From Streptomyces sp. NBC_00236 (lineage in GTDB: Bacteria; Actinomycetota; Actinomycetes; Streptomycetales; Streptomycetaceae), in the NCBI RefSeq assembly GCF_036195045.1, contig NZ_CP108100.1, positions 4,774,001-4,838,000 on the forward strand: a stretch of 64,000 nucleotides of DNA. The letters are read 5' to 3'. The notes below the pieces were generated by a model that did no database searches, was not told the origin of the DNA, and saw nothing but the letters and a program-made list of their open reading frames with translations. The position numbers and the translations under genes were made by a program. Each line of letters begins with the position of its first letter. Within the stretch, counting starts at the first letter, position 1. Shown here piece after piece: positions 21,344 to 32,586 of the stretch.

Positions 21344-22435
21344 ATGCCGAGGGCCTTCACCCCGCGATGGATCAGAGGTCCACCGAGAATGCTTTGCCAT
21401 GCTATCTCGCCGTCCTACGGCTTCGTGAAGGCGTCGCACGATGTCGTCCGTCATCCGAAGCTCGACAGTGACGCGAAGATCCTCATCGCCTACGTGCAGG
21501 GCCTCCCCGAGAAGTGGACCGGTAAGCCCCTCGGTGAGCACGCCAAGAGGCTGGGCCTCAAAGGGCGCGCCTACCAGAAGGCCAAGGGGCTGCTCAAGGA
21601 GTTCGGGTACCTCCACGAGCGGCGGCGGCAGGACGACGGCGGGCTCTGGGTGACCGATCAGCTCCTGTCCAATGTTCCGCTCACGGACCGCGAGGCCCGG
21701 CGCATCCATGACAAAAGAGCTGGATCGCCGCAGGTGGGACCGAGTGATCACTATCCGACGGTCGGTCAACCGAGGACTCGGTCCGTCGGTGGTTACCTAC
21801 CTGAAGGTGAAGAACGGGAGAAGAACTCCTCCCACCCACCCACCGAAGAGCCGAAGCTCGCGGACGAAACCGCGGAGCCCGAGCCCGAGGTCGTGCCCGA
21901 GGTCGAGCCCGAGGTCGTGCCCGAGCCCGCCGACCCCCAAGTCATCCAGGCCGAACGCGTGTTGCTCTCCCTCCGGCATGCCGACCTCCAGCTGCGGCTC
22001 GGCGTACCCGAGGCCCGGCGCCTCGCCGGGACGGCCGCCGAATGGCTGCGGCGTGGGGTGAGCGCGGCGGAGCTGCGGTTGGCGCTCAGCCGGGCGCTGC
22101 CCGAGGACGGGGTCCGGTATGCCCCCGGGTTCCTGGGGAAGCGGCTGAAGGCCCTGATGCCGGAGCCCCTGCCCGTGGAGCCGCCTGTTCCTGCGCCCCC
22201 CGCCCTTCGGCAGCTCATCGCGTGCGAGACGCAGCAGGAGGGCGCCGAGCACCTCTTCCGGCCCACGGGCGAGGAGACCGTGTGCCGGCCGTGCAGGCAG
22301 GAGGCCGCCTGGGAGGCGCACATGGTCAAGTGGGTGCCGCCGCCCCTGCCCGACGACTACAAGGAGCCCGAACCGCTGCCCTGGCGGGAGCGGTTCACCA
22401 TCCTCCGGGCGGCGGAAGCGAGCGCTGCCGAGTGA
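21344..22435 (+). CDS. Helix-turn-helix protein with acidic Pro-Glu linker
   Basis: About 363 residues. The N-terminal half (HAISPSYGFVKASHDVVRHP, then SDAKILIAYVQGLPE) matches Streptomyces proteins annotated as helix-turn-helix or replication-accessory proteins, which read chromosomal or plasmid DNA. A linker made of repeated EPEVVPEVEPEVV units (nt 21875-21935) joins it to a helical segment and a C-terminal part with a C-x2-C pair (VCRPCRQEAAW). I chose ATG 21344; a GTG at 21275 overlaps the previous stop and would add 23 atypical residues. The family resemblance hints at an old plasmid or integrative element, but no integrase or transfer genes are near. Confidence 0.7.
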   Translation: MPRAFTPRWIRGPPRMLCHAISPSYGFVKASHDVVRHPKLDSDAKILIAYVQGLPEKWTGKPLGEHAKRLGLKGRAYQKAKGLLKEFGYLHERRRQDDGGLWVTDQLLSNVPLTDREARRIHDKRAGSPQVGPSDHYPTVGQPRTRSVGGYLPEGEEREKNSSHPPTEEPKLADETAEPEPEVVPEVEPEVVPEPADPQVIQAERVLLSLRHADLQLRLGVPEARRLAGTAAEWLRRGVSAAELRLALSRALPEDGVRYAPGFLGKRLKALMPEPLPVEPPVPAPPALRQLIACETQQEGAEHLFRPTGEETVCRPCRQEAAWEAHMVKWVPPPLPDDYKEPEPLPWRERFTILRAAEASAAE

Positions 22436-22532
22436 GGGCGTACGGCTGTTCGCCGTGTGGCGGTGGTGCCGTCCGCACGGTGGAGCGAGGACAGTGGGCC
22501 CGGGGGCCTGGACGGCGGACCGAGGAGGACCG

Positions 22533-23204
22533 ATGACGGATGCCGTGATGGAGCTGTGGCGCGGAGCGCGAGCGGCGCGGAACCCTGCGTGGGTGCGTGC
22601 GCAGCTCATGGAGGCCGGGCGGACCTTGTTCGCCACGTACGGCTACGCCCACACCGGCGTCGAGGCTCTGTGCGCTGCCGCGCAGGTGGAAGTGTGGGAG
22701 TTCCACCGCGAGTTCGAGTCGCGCGAGGCGCTGCTCGTCGATCTGTACGACGAGGTGGCGACCCGGGGCATGCGGGCGTCCGAGACGGAGCTGTCCGCCG
22801 AGGGCATGGAGACCTGTCCGACCGAGGAGCGCGTCTACCGGCTCTTCGACGCCTATGTGCAGGCCGTCACTCGGGATCCGCGGGATGCGAGGGTGGCGTT
22901 CGTGGAGGTGCTCGGGGTGAGCCGGGAGATGGAGGAGCACCTCACGATGTGGCGGTCGGTGTGGGTGGAGTTCCTGACCCAGGAGGCCGAGCGCGCCAAG
23001 CTGCGCGGCCACGGGGTCGACGGGAACCTCGCCGTGGTGGTGAAGGTGCTGACCCGGTCCGTCGACGAGCTCCTCGCCCATCACGGCCGCCGCCCCCGCC
23101 AGGTGCCGCCCGCGTGGCTGACCAGTGAGTTCACCCGGCTGTCCATGGCCATGATCGGACCGGCGGGGGCCGGTCCCGTGGAGTCCGCAGACGCCTCCGG
23201 TTGA
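22533..23204 (+). CDS. TetR-family regulator
   Basis: A 223-residue protein with an N-terminal TetR helix-turn-helix (AGRTLFATYGYAHTGVEALC, then AAQVEVWEFHREFESREALL) and a helical ligand domain. ATG 22533 follows GAGGAGG. The recognition helix is somewhat unusual, with VEVWEFHREFES where GVSxGxxYxHFxs is common. It lies 97 bp after the HTH protein and just before the XRE-cupin gene. Its target is not evident. Confidence 0.85.
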   Translation: MTDAVMELWRGARAARNPAWVRAQLMEAGRTLFATYGYAHTGVEALCAAAQVEVWEFHREFESREALLVDLYDEVATRGMRASETELSAEGMETCPTEERVYRLFDAYVQAVTRDPRDARVAFVEVLGVSREMEEHLTMWRSVWVEFLTQEAERAKLRGHGVDGNLAVVVKVLTRSVDELLAHHGRRPRQVPPAWLTSEFTRLSMAMIGPAGAGPVESADASG

Positions 23205-23228
23205 CAACACCGCTTGCCGGGTCGGCAA
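23201..23228 (+). promoter_or_regulatory. Candidate promoter and operator of the XRE-cupin gene
   Basis: A perfect -35 hexamer TTGACA (23201-23206) is followed by a palindrome TTGCCG-GGT-CGGCAA at 23214-23228, placed between or over the -35 and -10 positions. The -10 is weak. The layout fits repression, perhaps autoregulation. Transcription could begin almost at ATG 23237. Confidence 0.45.
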
Positions 23229-23236
23229 ATGGAGGA

Positions 23237-23866
23237 ATGGCAGAAGGCAAGGGTGGAACAGAGAGCTCCACGATGGGGGACGACGAGCTGTCGTCCGTCC
23301 TGACCGGCGTCGGGCCGCGGCTGCGCGCCCTGCGCACCGAGCGCGGGACGACGCTGTCGCAGCTGAGCGAGACGACCGGGATCTCGCTCAGCACGCTGTC
23401 CCGGCTGGAGTCCGGTGGCCGCAAGCCCACGCTGGAGCTGCTGCTCCCGCTGGCGAAGGCGTACGGGGTGCAGCTGGACGAGCTGGTCGGCGCTCCGGAG
23501 ACGGGGGACCCCCGGGTCACGTTCCGGCCGTTCAAGCGGCACGGCATGACGTTCGTGCCGCTGACCCGGCACCTCAGCGGGGTGAACGCGTACAAGCAGG
23601 TCATGCCCGGTGCCACGGGGAACGAGGGTCCGGTCGAGCAGCGGGTGCACGAGGGGTACGAGTGGCTGTACGTGCTCTCGGGGCGGCTGCGGCTCGTGCT
23701 GGGGGATCACGACCTGGTGCTCACGGCGGGGGAGGTGGCCGAGTTCGACACGCACACCCCGCACTGGTGGGGTGCGGCGGGGCCGGAGCCGGTGGAGTTC
23801 CTCAGCCTGTTCGGACCGCAGGGCGAGCGGATGCACGTACGGGCGAAGCCGACGGGGAAGGGATGA
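23237..23866 (+). CDS. XRE-family regulator with C-terminal cupin domain
   Basis: About 209 residues. The N-terminal helix-turn-helix reads TTLSQLSETTGISLSTLSRL. The C-terminal cupin has EQRVHEGYEWLYVLSGRLRL and FDTHTPHWWGA, the usual small-molecule sensor arrangement. Starts at ATG 23237 or ATG 23273 are possible; the first gives MAEGKGG, the second begins with the conserved part. The GGAGG before 23237 is too close to be ideal. Its 3' end overlaps the convergent SGNH hydrolase gene by 65 bp. The effector is unknown. Confidence 0.9.
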   Translation: MAEGKGGTESSTMGDDELSSVLTGVGPRLRALRTERGTTLSQLSETTGISLSTLSRLESGGRKPTLELLLPLAKAYGVQLDELVGAPETGDPRVTFRPFKRHGMTFVPLTRHLSGVNAYKQVMPGATGNEGPVEQRVHEGYEWLYVLSGRLRLVLGDHDLVLTAGEVAEFDTHTPHWWGAAGPEPVEFLSLFGPQGERMHVRAKPTGKG

Positions 23867-24557
23867 GGAAGTCGTCCTCGGCGCGGTACGGCCCGCCCAG
23901 CCCCCACGCCTGGTGCATCGCGTCGGCGTAGGCGGCCGCGAGTCTGTGCTCGCCGGACGGGCCGGGGTGCGTGCCGTCGTACGTGTCCGTGTGGATGTCG
24001 TAGCCGGGCGGGTGCGAGGCCAGGAGGAGGGGAGACGTCGGGGTGTCGAGGTCGGCCACCGTTTTGGCGAGGAGCTCGTTGAAGCGGGTGCACTCGGCGG
24101 CGAAGGGGGCGTCGGATTCGGCGCGGATGTTCGGTATGACGGGGAGCAGTACGCATCTGATGTGCGGGTTCGCCGTGCGGGCGGCGGTGAGGAAGGCGTG
24201 GGCGTTCAGCGCGGTCTGGTCGCTGTCCGTGTAGAAGCCGAGGTCTATCAGGCCGAGCGAGACGAGCAGGACGTCCGCCCGGTGCTCGGTGACCGTGTCC
24301 GCGATCACGGGCGCCATGTGCAGCCAGCCCTCGCCCCAGCCGGCCAGGTGGCGGCGGGCGTCGGGCGGGAAGTCCTCGGCGGCGTACGCGGTCGAGGCGG
24401 GTGTGCCCGTGTCGGTGGCGTACAGCTCGGTGCGCGGGCCGACGATGGCGTACGGGCCGTCGAATGACGCTTCGAGGTGCTGCCACATGCGGTAGCGCCA
24501 TGTGAAGTCCCCGGCGCGTCCGATGGTCATGGAATCGCCGACACACATGAAACGCAT
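23802..24557 (-). CDS. SGNH/GDSL-type hydrolase
   Basis: About 251 residues. Block I is FMCVGDSMTIG with the nucleophile Ser, and block V is DGTHPGPSGEHRLA with the Asp and His. The family includes esterases, lipases and carbohydrate deacetylases. There is no signal peptide, so it is probably cytoplasmic. ATG 24557 is chosen; ATG 24578 (MIGHDGA) has a better GGAG nearby and is a real alternative. The last 65 bp overlap the XRE-cupin gene on the other strand, and the gene is divergent from the secreted protein at 24616. Confidence 0.8.
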   Translation of the reverse strand: MRFMCVGDSMTIGRAGDFTWRYRMWQHLEASFDGPYAIVGPRTELYATDTGTPASTAYAAEDFPPDARRHLAGWGEGWLHMAPVIADTVTEHRADVLLVSLGLIDLGFYTDSDQTALNAHAFLTAARTANPHIRCVLLPVIPNIRAESDAPFAAECTRFNELLAKTVADLDTPTSPLLLASHPPGYDIHTDTYDGTHPGPSGEHRLAAAYADAMHQAWGLGGPYRAEDDFLIPSPSASPVRASARPAVRTG

Positions 24558-24615
24558 GGCGCCATCATGGCCGATCATGGCTCCGGCCTGCGACGTGACG
24601 ATGGACACTTGTGCC

Positions 24616-25614
24616 ATGCGTTCGTACCGACTGACCGTTTCCGCTGCCGCCGCGCTGCTGTCCCTCGCGGCGGTGGTTCCTGCCGTGGCCGACGACGGGG
24701 AGGCCGACCGGAGCTTCACGATCGAGGACCCGCAGATCACCGAGTCCAGCGGCCTGGCCGCCAGCCGTGCCCATCCGGGGATCTACTGGACGCACAACGA
24801 CAGCGACGACGGGCCGTACGTCTTCGCCGTCGACTCCCGCACCGGGAAGACCGTCGCCAGGATCACCATGAAGGGCGTGGGCGCGCCCCGGGACGTGGAG
24901 GCGATCTCGCTGGGGCCCGACGGGAACCTGTACGTCGGTGACATCGGCGACAACCTGAACGGCAGCTGGGACCATGTCTGGATCTACCGCTTCCCCGAGC
25001 CGAAGGTGCTCCGGGACGCGACCGTCCGGGCCACCCAGTTCGATGTGAAGTACGTCGACGGTCCGCGCAACGCGGAGGCGCTGATGGTCCACCCGAAGAC
25101 GGGCCGGGTGTACATCGCGTCGAAGAACGAGGACGGCGGCGGGCTGTACGAAGGTCCCGCGAAGCTCACGACCGGCGGGGACAACGTGTTCCGGCGGGTC
25201 GGGGAGGTGCCGTGGGTGACGGACGGGGCGTTCTCGCCGGACGGCAAGGAGCTGGTGCTGCGCTCGTACTTCAGCGCGCGGGGGTACCCCTTCGCGAACG
25301 GGCGGCTCGGCAAGGACTACCCGGTCGAATCCCCGCTGCTCGGGCAGTCGGAGTCGGTGACGTACACGGCGGACGGTTCGGCGCTGATGTACGGCTCCGA
25401 GGGCGAGCAGAGCGAGGTGGTGCGGGTGGACCTGAAGAAGGGTGAGGGCGACGGGCCCGCCCGGGCCGGTGGCACGTCGCCGTCGTCCGCCGGGGCGGGG
25501 AGTACGGCGGACGGGAACGGGGTGCCGGTGAAGGGCACGACGCTGACCGGGATCGCCGTGCTCGCCGGGATCGGGCTGCTGCTGTTCCTGGGGAGGCGGC
25601 GCCGGCAGGGCTGA
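24616..25614 (+). CDS. Secreted, C-terminally anchored beta-propeller-like protein
   Basis: A 332-residue protein. The signal peptide MRSYRLTVSAAAALLSLAAV ends near VADDG. The body has repeated YWTHNDSDDG, LYVGDIGDN, VYIASKNEDG and GAFSPDGKELV segments, like a WD40/TolB-type or esterase-like propeller. A Gly/Ser/Thr linker leads to a single membrane helix (LTGIAVLAGIGLLLFLG) and RRRR, so the propeller would face outside while tethered to the membrane. No LPxTG sortase motif is present. ATG 24616 is the natural start. Ligand and role are unknown. Confidence 0.8.
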   Translation: MRSYRLTVSAAAALLSLAAVVPAVADDGEADRSFTIEDPQITESSGLAASRAHPGIYWTHNDSDDGPYVFAVDSRTGKTVARITMKGVGAPRDVEAISLGPDGNLYVGDIGDNLNGSWDHVWIYRFPEPKVLRDATVRATQFDVKYVDGPRNAEALMVHPKTGRVYIASKNEDGGGLYEGPAKLTTGGDNVFRRVGEVPWVTDGAFSPDGKELVLRSYFSARGYPFANGRLGKDYPVESPLLGQSESVTYTADGSALMYGSEGEQSEVVRVDLKKGEGDGPARAGGTSPSSAGAGSTADGNGVPVKGTTLTGIAVLAGIGLLLFLGRRRRQG

Positions 25615-25621
25615 CGGCGCT

Positions 25622-26026
25622 CTACGTGTCGAGCGGCCGGATCTCGTAGTGCAGGGTCCGGTCCCGCTTGATCCTGTGCGCGAGCGGGACGAGGACGCCC
25701 TGCACGATCGGGTGCTTGCGGGACAGCATCCGGGCGGCGTGCGTGTTCTCCTTCGACCCGGCCTGGAGGAGGCGGGCGTGCGCGGTGATCTGCGGTCCCG
25801 TCGGCCGGCCCCGCAGGGTGCACGGGCCGATCCGCACGAGGGGGTGGTTGCGCATCCGCTCCACCTTCCACGCGGAGGAGAACGTACGGATGTAGGCGTG
25901 GTCGCCCTCGACGGCGATGTTGACGGGGGTGTCCGCATGCGTGCCGTCCTGCCGCCGTGTGCTGAGCAGCACGGCGTACTGCTTCACGAACGGCTTCAGC
26001 TCGGTGACCGTCTCCATACCCTCCAT
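25622..26026 (-). CDS. PPOX-class F420-dependent oxidoreductase-like protein
   Basis: About 134 residues with a split-barrel flavin/F420 fold: YAVLLSTRRQDGTHADTPVN at the start, AYIRTFSSAWKVERMRNHP in the middle and VRIGPCTLRGRPTG for cofactor binding. This pattern matches small Rv2061-like PPOX-class proteins. Starts at ATG 26026 or 26017 are both possible; GGAGGG lies within the alternative leader. It is convergent with the secreted protein, only 7 bp away. Confidence 0.85.
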   Translation of the reverse strand: MEGMETVTELKPFVKQYAVLLSTRRQDGTHADTPVNIAVEGDHAYIRTFSSAWKVERMRNHPLVRIGPCTLRGRPTGPQITAHARLLQAGSKENTHAARMLSRKHPIVQGVLVPLAHRIKRDRTLHYEIRPLDT

Positions 26027-26133
26027 GGTCCGCCGCCCCGGCGTCGTGTCATCTGCGCGGGCGGCGCCGAACGAGCGTTTCGCGGGCATCGGCGGACCCG
26101 GCATATCGGGGCCCGGCATAAGGTCGTCCGTCT

Positions 26134-26676
26134 ATGACGACGAACCACGGCCCCGAGCCCTTCACCACCGCCCGCCTGGACGCCCTGCCGCTGCGGGTGG
26201 CGTACGCGGACGAGATGGCGGTGGTGCTCGACGATCCCGCCCTGCACACCTTCACGGGCGGCGCCCCGGAGTCGGCTGCGGAACTGCGGGCCCGGTACGA
26301 GCGCCAGACCGCCGGATCCCCGGACCCGGAGGAGCTCTGGTGGAACTGGGTGCTGAGGATCCGGGACGAGGACCGCCTCGCGGGCTACGTGCAGGCGACG
26401 GTGCGCGGCGCGGGTGCGGAGGTCGCCTGGGTGGTCGGGGCCGAGTGGCAGGGGCACGGTTACGCGAAGGAGGCGGCGGTGGGCCTGGTGGCGCACCTGT
26501 GGGACGCGGGAGTGCTGCGTACCGTCGTCGCGGACATCCACCCCGACCACGCCGCGTCCGCTGCGGTGGCCGCTGCGGCCGGGCTCGTGCCGACCGGTGA
26601 GTGGGAGGACGGCGAGGAGCGGTGGCGGCTGTGGGCCTCGGGGGACTCTGTGTCCTCAAGCGCCGGACGGGCTTGA
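26134..26676 (+). CDS. GNAT-family N-acetyltransferase
   Basis: A 180-residue GNAT. The acetyl-CoA loop is seen in WVVGAEWQGHGYAKEAAVGL, followed by a strand and ADIHPDHAASAAVAAAAGL. The acceptor is unknown. The end overlaps the convergent Uma2 gene by 21 bp. ATG 26134 has only a weak upstream AAGG. Confidence 0.88.
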   Translation: MTTNHGPEPFTTARLDALPLRVAYADEMAVVLDDPALHTFTGGAPESAAELRARYERQTAGSPDPEELWWNWVLRIRDEDRLAGYVQATVRGAGAEVAWVVGAEWQGHGYAKEAAVGLVAHLWDAGVLRTVVADIHPDHAASAAVAAAAGLVPTGEWEDGEERWRLWASGDSVSSSAGRA

Positions 26677-27285
26677 TTTCGCCCGGCCCGCCTTGATCAG
26701 CTCGGCGACGTCCAGGACCACCTCGGCGCCGATCGAGTCGGGGAGCGGGGCCTCCTGGCCGGGGGCGTACACCTCGTGGCGGTCGTACGTGCCGCCGACG
26801 GGCTCGGTCAGGACGTGGACCCGGCCGTGCTTGCGGTCGAGGATCACGTAGACGGGGATCTTGGCCTCGGCGTACGCGGCGACCTTGTGCCGCAGGTCGC
26901 TCTTGTAGTTGCTGGAGGTGACCTCCAGGACCAGGCGGAAGACGGCGGGGTCGTAGCAGTTGTTCTCAAGTCTGTGCTCGTCGAGATCGGCGTCGACGAG
27001 GGCGAGGTCGGGGATGGCGTAGTCCTCGGGACCGCCCGGCAGCCAGAGGCCGACGCCCTGGAGGACTCTCGACTCCTCGCCGTGGAGCCCTGCGGCGAGG
27101 AACGGGATCATGAGCGTGGTCAACGCGTCCGCGTGCGGGCCGTCCGGGGGTGGGGCCACGGTGATGACGCCTCCGATGATCTCGACGCGACGTCCGGGAA
27201 GCTGCTCCGCGAGCCCGTTGGCTTCTTCGAGCAACGACAGCTCCGGCTCGTCTTCACAGGGGTGCTCGACTGCGGCTGCAGACAT
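26656..27285 (-). CDS. Uma2-family (DUF820) putative restriction-endonuclease-fold protein
   Basis: A 209-residue protein. The PD-(D/E)xK-like core is seen as IPDLALVDADLD, then LVLEVTSSNYKSDLRHKV, AAYAEAKIPVYVILD and RVHVL. Streptomyces genomes carry many such stand-alone Uma2 proteins with unknown biological role. ATG 27285 is preceded by AGGAGG at ideal spacing. Confidence 0.9.
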   Translation of the reverse strand: MSAAAVEHPCEDEPELSLLEEANGLAEQLPGRRVEIIGGVITVAPPPDGPHADALTTLMIPFLAAGLHGEESRVLQGVGLWLPGGPEDYAIPDLALVDADLDEHRLENNCYDPAVFRLVLEVTSSNYKSDLRHKVAAYAEAKIPVYVILDRKHGRVHVLTEPVGGTYDRHEVYAPGQEAPLPDSIGAEVVLDVAELIKAGRAKSSPSGA

Positions 27286-27383
27286 TGCGGTCCTCCTGAA
27301 ATGGCTGGTGTCGAGAGCATCATCGTAGAGCGGGACGGCCATGGACCGTGGTTCTGGCATATGCCACTCGGTCGAGTGAAGCA

Positions 27384-27423
27384 GGAACGGCCCTGCACAC
27401 CTGGCGGTGCGCAGGGCCGTTCC
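27384..27423. terminator. Strong terminator hairpin downstream of serC
   Basis: A perfect 13-bp inverted repeat (GGAACGGCCCTGC and its complement) with a 14-nt loop lies 12 bp beyond the serC stop codon on the minus strand. Confidence 0.85.
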
Positions 27424-27435
27424 GGGGCGTACGGA

Positions 27436-29890
<2,455 letters not shown>

Positions 29891-29894
<4 letters not shown>

Positions 29895-31156
29895 GTCTGG
29901 CCTCCGTTGGCGGATCCTGTGGCGGGGGTGGGAGTGAAGGCGACGGGCAGGTCCGTCAGGCCCCGCAGCCATGGGGAGGGGCGCCGGGTGAGCTGCTCGG
30001 CGGGGACGTCCAGGTCGATGTCCGGGAGGCGGTCCAGGAGGACCTCGATGCCGGTACGGGCGATGACCTCGGCGGTCTCCTGGGCCGGGAACGGGCAGCG
30101 GTGCTCGCCGTGGCCGAAGGAGAGGAACGCGTTGTTGCCGCCGGTCAGCGCGGAGCCGTCGGTGCGGACCTGCGGGTCGGCGTTGGCGGCGGCGATCCCG
30201 AGGAGCAGCAGGTCGCCCGCCTGGATGTGACGGCCCCCGAGATGGGTGTCGCGCGAGGCCCAGCGGCCGGCGACGTTCTGGGTCGGGGTGTCCTCCCAGA
30301 GGACTTCGTTCATGGCCTCGGCGACGCTGTGCCGGCCGCCGGAGAGCGAGGCGGCGAAGCGGTCGTCGGTGAGCATCAGCCGCAGCGAGTTGCCCATCCA
30401 GTCGGCGGTCGGCTGGTGGCCTGCGGCCATCATGACCATGAGGTCCTGCATGACCTCCTCGTCCGTGAAGGCGCCGGGGTCGGCCAGCATCCGGGTGGCG
30501 ACGTCGTCGCCGGGTTCGGCGTGCTTGTCGGCCAGCAGTGTGAACATCGTGGCGCCGAGGTGCTGTTGGCCGGCCAGGGCGCGTTCCCGGCCGTCGATCA
30601 TGTCGTTGATCGAGCCGACGAGCGCGTCGCCGTCCTCGTCGCTGACGCCGTAGATCCTGGCGAGGACGCGGGCGGGGAGCAGCATCGCGTACTCGGCGAT
30701 GATGTCGACCGAGCCCTTGGAGCAGAACCGGTCGATGAGTTCGTCGGCGAACTCCTCCGCGTACCGCTTGAGGGCGAACGGGTCGACCGCCTCCAGGGCG
30801 TTGCTGATCATCCGGGCGCGCTCGACGTGGCGCGGACCGACCGTGTAGAGGATCGACGGCTGCTTGCGGCCGATCATCGGGAGCAGCGGCCAGTCGTCGG
30901 GGATGTGCTCCCACTGGCTCCAGAGGTCGGAGTCGCGGCTGAACAGCACCGGGTCGCTGGTGACCTGGTGCAGTTCGCGGTAGCCGAGGATCAGCCAGGC
31001 CGGGACGTCGCCGTCCAGGACGACGGGGGCCACGGCACCGTGGTCGCGGCGCATCTCCCGGTACAGCTGGGTGGGTTCGGTCTGGAACCGCGGGCCGGAC
31101 AGCGGTACGCGTCCGTGCGCGGGGCAGCCCGGGGGTGGTTCTGGCGGCTGGGTCAC
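29891..31156 (-). CDS. Cytochrome P450, CYP157-like, lacking the ExxR arginine
   Basis: A 421-residue P450 with heme loop FGHGEHRCPFPAQE (Cys354) and I-helix MAAGHQPTADW. The K-helix position reads NEVLWEDTP: Glu284 is present but the normally invariant Arg is Trp287 (codon at 30296-30298). Loss of the ExxR motif is a documented hallmark of the CYP157 family. The GTG start overlaps the TGA of cvnD (GTGA). Whether it hydroxylates a substrate itself or works with the coupled CYP154-like enzyme is unknown. Confidence 0.9.
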
Positions 31157-31815
31157 GGGGTGGGCTCCGGGGTCTTCTCCGGAGCGGTTTCCGGACGGGT
31201 GGCGGAGGAGACGGAGGCGGCGGATCCGGCCGTGCCCCGAGAGAGGGCGTACAAGTGCTCCACCAGCGTGATCAGGACGTACTTGCTGGAGGAGCGGTCC
31301 CGGGCGTCGCACTCCACGAGCGGTACGTCGTCCGAGAGGGCGAGCGCCTCACGGATCTGCTGCTCGGTGTGGAGCGGGCCGCCGAAGTCGTTGCACGCCA
31401 CGATGAACGGGGTGCCGTGGTGCTCCAGGCGGTCGATGGCGTACCAGGAGTCGGCGAGGCGCCGGGTGTCGACGAGGACGACGGCGCCCAGGGTTCCGGA
31501 GAACAGCCGGTCCCACAGGAACCAGAAGCGCTCCTGGCCGGGTGCGCCGAAGAGGTACAGCACGGAGCGTGCGTCGAGCGTGATCCGGCCGAAGTCGAAG
31601 GCGACGGTGGTGGACGTCTTCGACTGCACCCCGTCGAGGTGGTCGACGGCCTCGCCCGCGCGGGTCATCGTCTCCTCCGTGTTGAGCGGACGGATCTCGC
31701 TCACGGATCGGACCATGGTGGTCTTGCCGACCCCGAAGCCGCCGACGACGACTATTTTCAGTCCGTTGTCGGCCGTGGCCTGCAGGGCGGCACGGTCAGA
31801 GGTTGCGGAGTCCAA
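31153..31815 (-). CDS. cvnD: Conservon Ras/Arf-like GTP-binding protein
   Basis: A 220-residue small GTPase of the conservon type. The P-loop GGFGVGKTT is at residues 25-33, followed by a switch II-like FGAPGQERFWFLWD and base-binding ACNDFGG in place of NKxD. I chose TTG 31815, preceded by AGGTG; no better start exists without running into unrelated frame. It overlaps the end of cvnC by 20 bp and the start of the P450 by 4 bp. In conservons this protein forms a membrane-linked complex with the sensor-like CvnA and partners CvnB and CvnC, resembling a eukaryote-type G-protein system. Confidence 0.92.
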   Translation of the reverse strand: MDSATSDRAALQATADNGLKIVVVGGFGVGKTTMVRSVSEIRPLNTEETMTRAGEAVDHLDGVQSKTSTTVAFDFGRITLDARSVLYLFGAPGQERFWFLWDRLFSGTLGAVVLVDTRRLADSWYAIDRLEHHGTPFIVACNDFGGPLHTEQQIREALALSDDVPLVECDARDRSSSKYVLITLVEHLYALSRGTAGSAASVSSATRPETAPEKTPEPTP

Positions 31816-32161
31816 CGAGCACCTGTTCCAGGATGTCGGGGTCGGGGAGCCGGTCCGCGACACGTGCGGTACGGGGGTGGCGGGCGCTGATCCGGCCGGT
31901 GTCGAGCAGATCGCACAGCAGGATGCGCACGATGCTGACGGGCAGGTTCAGTCCGGCGGCGAGTTCGACGACCGCGGTGGGCCGTTCGCACATCCGCAGG
32001 ATCGTGACGTGCTCCGACTGCATGCCGGGGGCCGGCTCGCATTCGGAGACGACCAGCGTCACCAGGTCGAAGGCGGCCGAATCGGACCGGCTGCGGCCAC
32101 CGGTGAGGGTGTACAGCCGGTCCGGGTCGTCGTCCCGGCCGGGGCGGGGGCGGGGCGTCAT
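31796..32161 (-). CDS. cvnC: Conservon DUF742 protein
   Basis: A 121-residue DUF742 protein. LYTLTGGRSRSD at the start, the helical MCERPTAVVELAAGLNLPVS and VRILLCDLLDTGRI are typical, and the central part looks like a winged helix. The ATG overlaps the stop of cvnB (ATGA). It is expected to bind the neighbouring conservon proteins. Confidence 0.93.
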   Translation of the reverse strand: MTPRPRPGRDDDPDRLYTLTGGRSRSDSAAFDLVTLVVSECEPAPGMQSEHVTILRMCERPTAVVELAAGLNLPVSIVRILLCDLLDTGRISARHPRTARVADRLPDPDILEQVLVGLRNL

Positions 32162-32586
32162 ACGGTCGCGGTCTCGGAGGCCTGGACGGACTCGCGCGGC
32201 GGGGCGACGAGATGCTCGCCGAGCTGCTCCACGAGCTCGCTCATGTTGTGGCCGACGAGGCCGACATCGGCGGTGTCGGAGGCGACGACCGCGAGGTGGG
32301 CGCCTGCCCCCGCCTCCACGATGAACAGCACCCCGCCGTAGAACTCGGCCATCGCGGAGCGTACGCCGCCGGTGCCGTCACCGAACTCGACGGACGCGCC
32401 GTGCGAGAGGCTCTGGATTCCGGCCGAGATCGCGGCCAGCTGGTCCGCCTGGTCGACGGAGAGCTCGGGGGTACGGCACAGCTTGAGGCCGTCCCTGGAC
32501 AGCACGAGGGCGTGACGGGCGCCGGGGGTGCGCTCAAGGAGCCCCTCCAGCAGCCAGTTGAGCTTCTCGTCGGTGGTCGCGGTCAT
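32158..32586 (-). CDS. cvnB: Conservon roadblock/LC7-domain protein
   Basis: A 142-residue roadblock/LC7 protein: LNWLLEGLLERTPGARHALV, then LSRDGLKLC and the strand-rich YGGVLFIVEAGAGAHLAVVA. Proteins of this family act as regulators of small GTPases. The ATG overlaps the cvnA stop and the stop overlaps cvnC, a strictly coupled order. Confidence 0.93.
   Translation of the reverse strand: MTATTDEKLNWLLEGLLERTPGARHALVLSRDGLKLCRTPELSVDQADQLAAISAGIQSLSHGASVEFGDGTGGVRSAMAEFYGGVLFIVEAGAGAHLAVVASDTADVGLVGHNMSELVEQLGEHLVAPPRESVQASETATV

Noticed and set aside
21875-21935. GAGCCCGAGGTC-type short repeats considered as a possible CRISPR or regulatory array
   Set aside because: They are in frame within a gene and encode a Pro-Glu-Val linker; there are no spacers.
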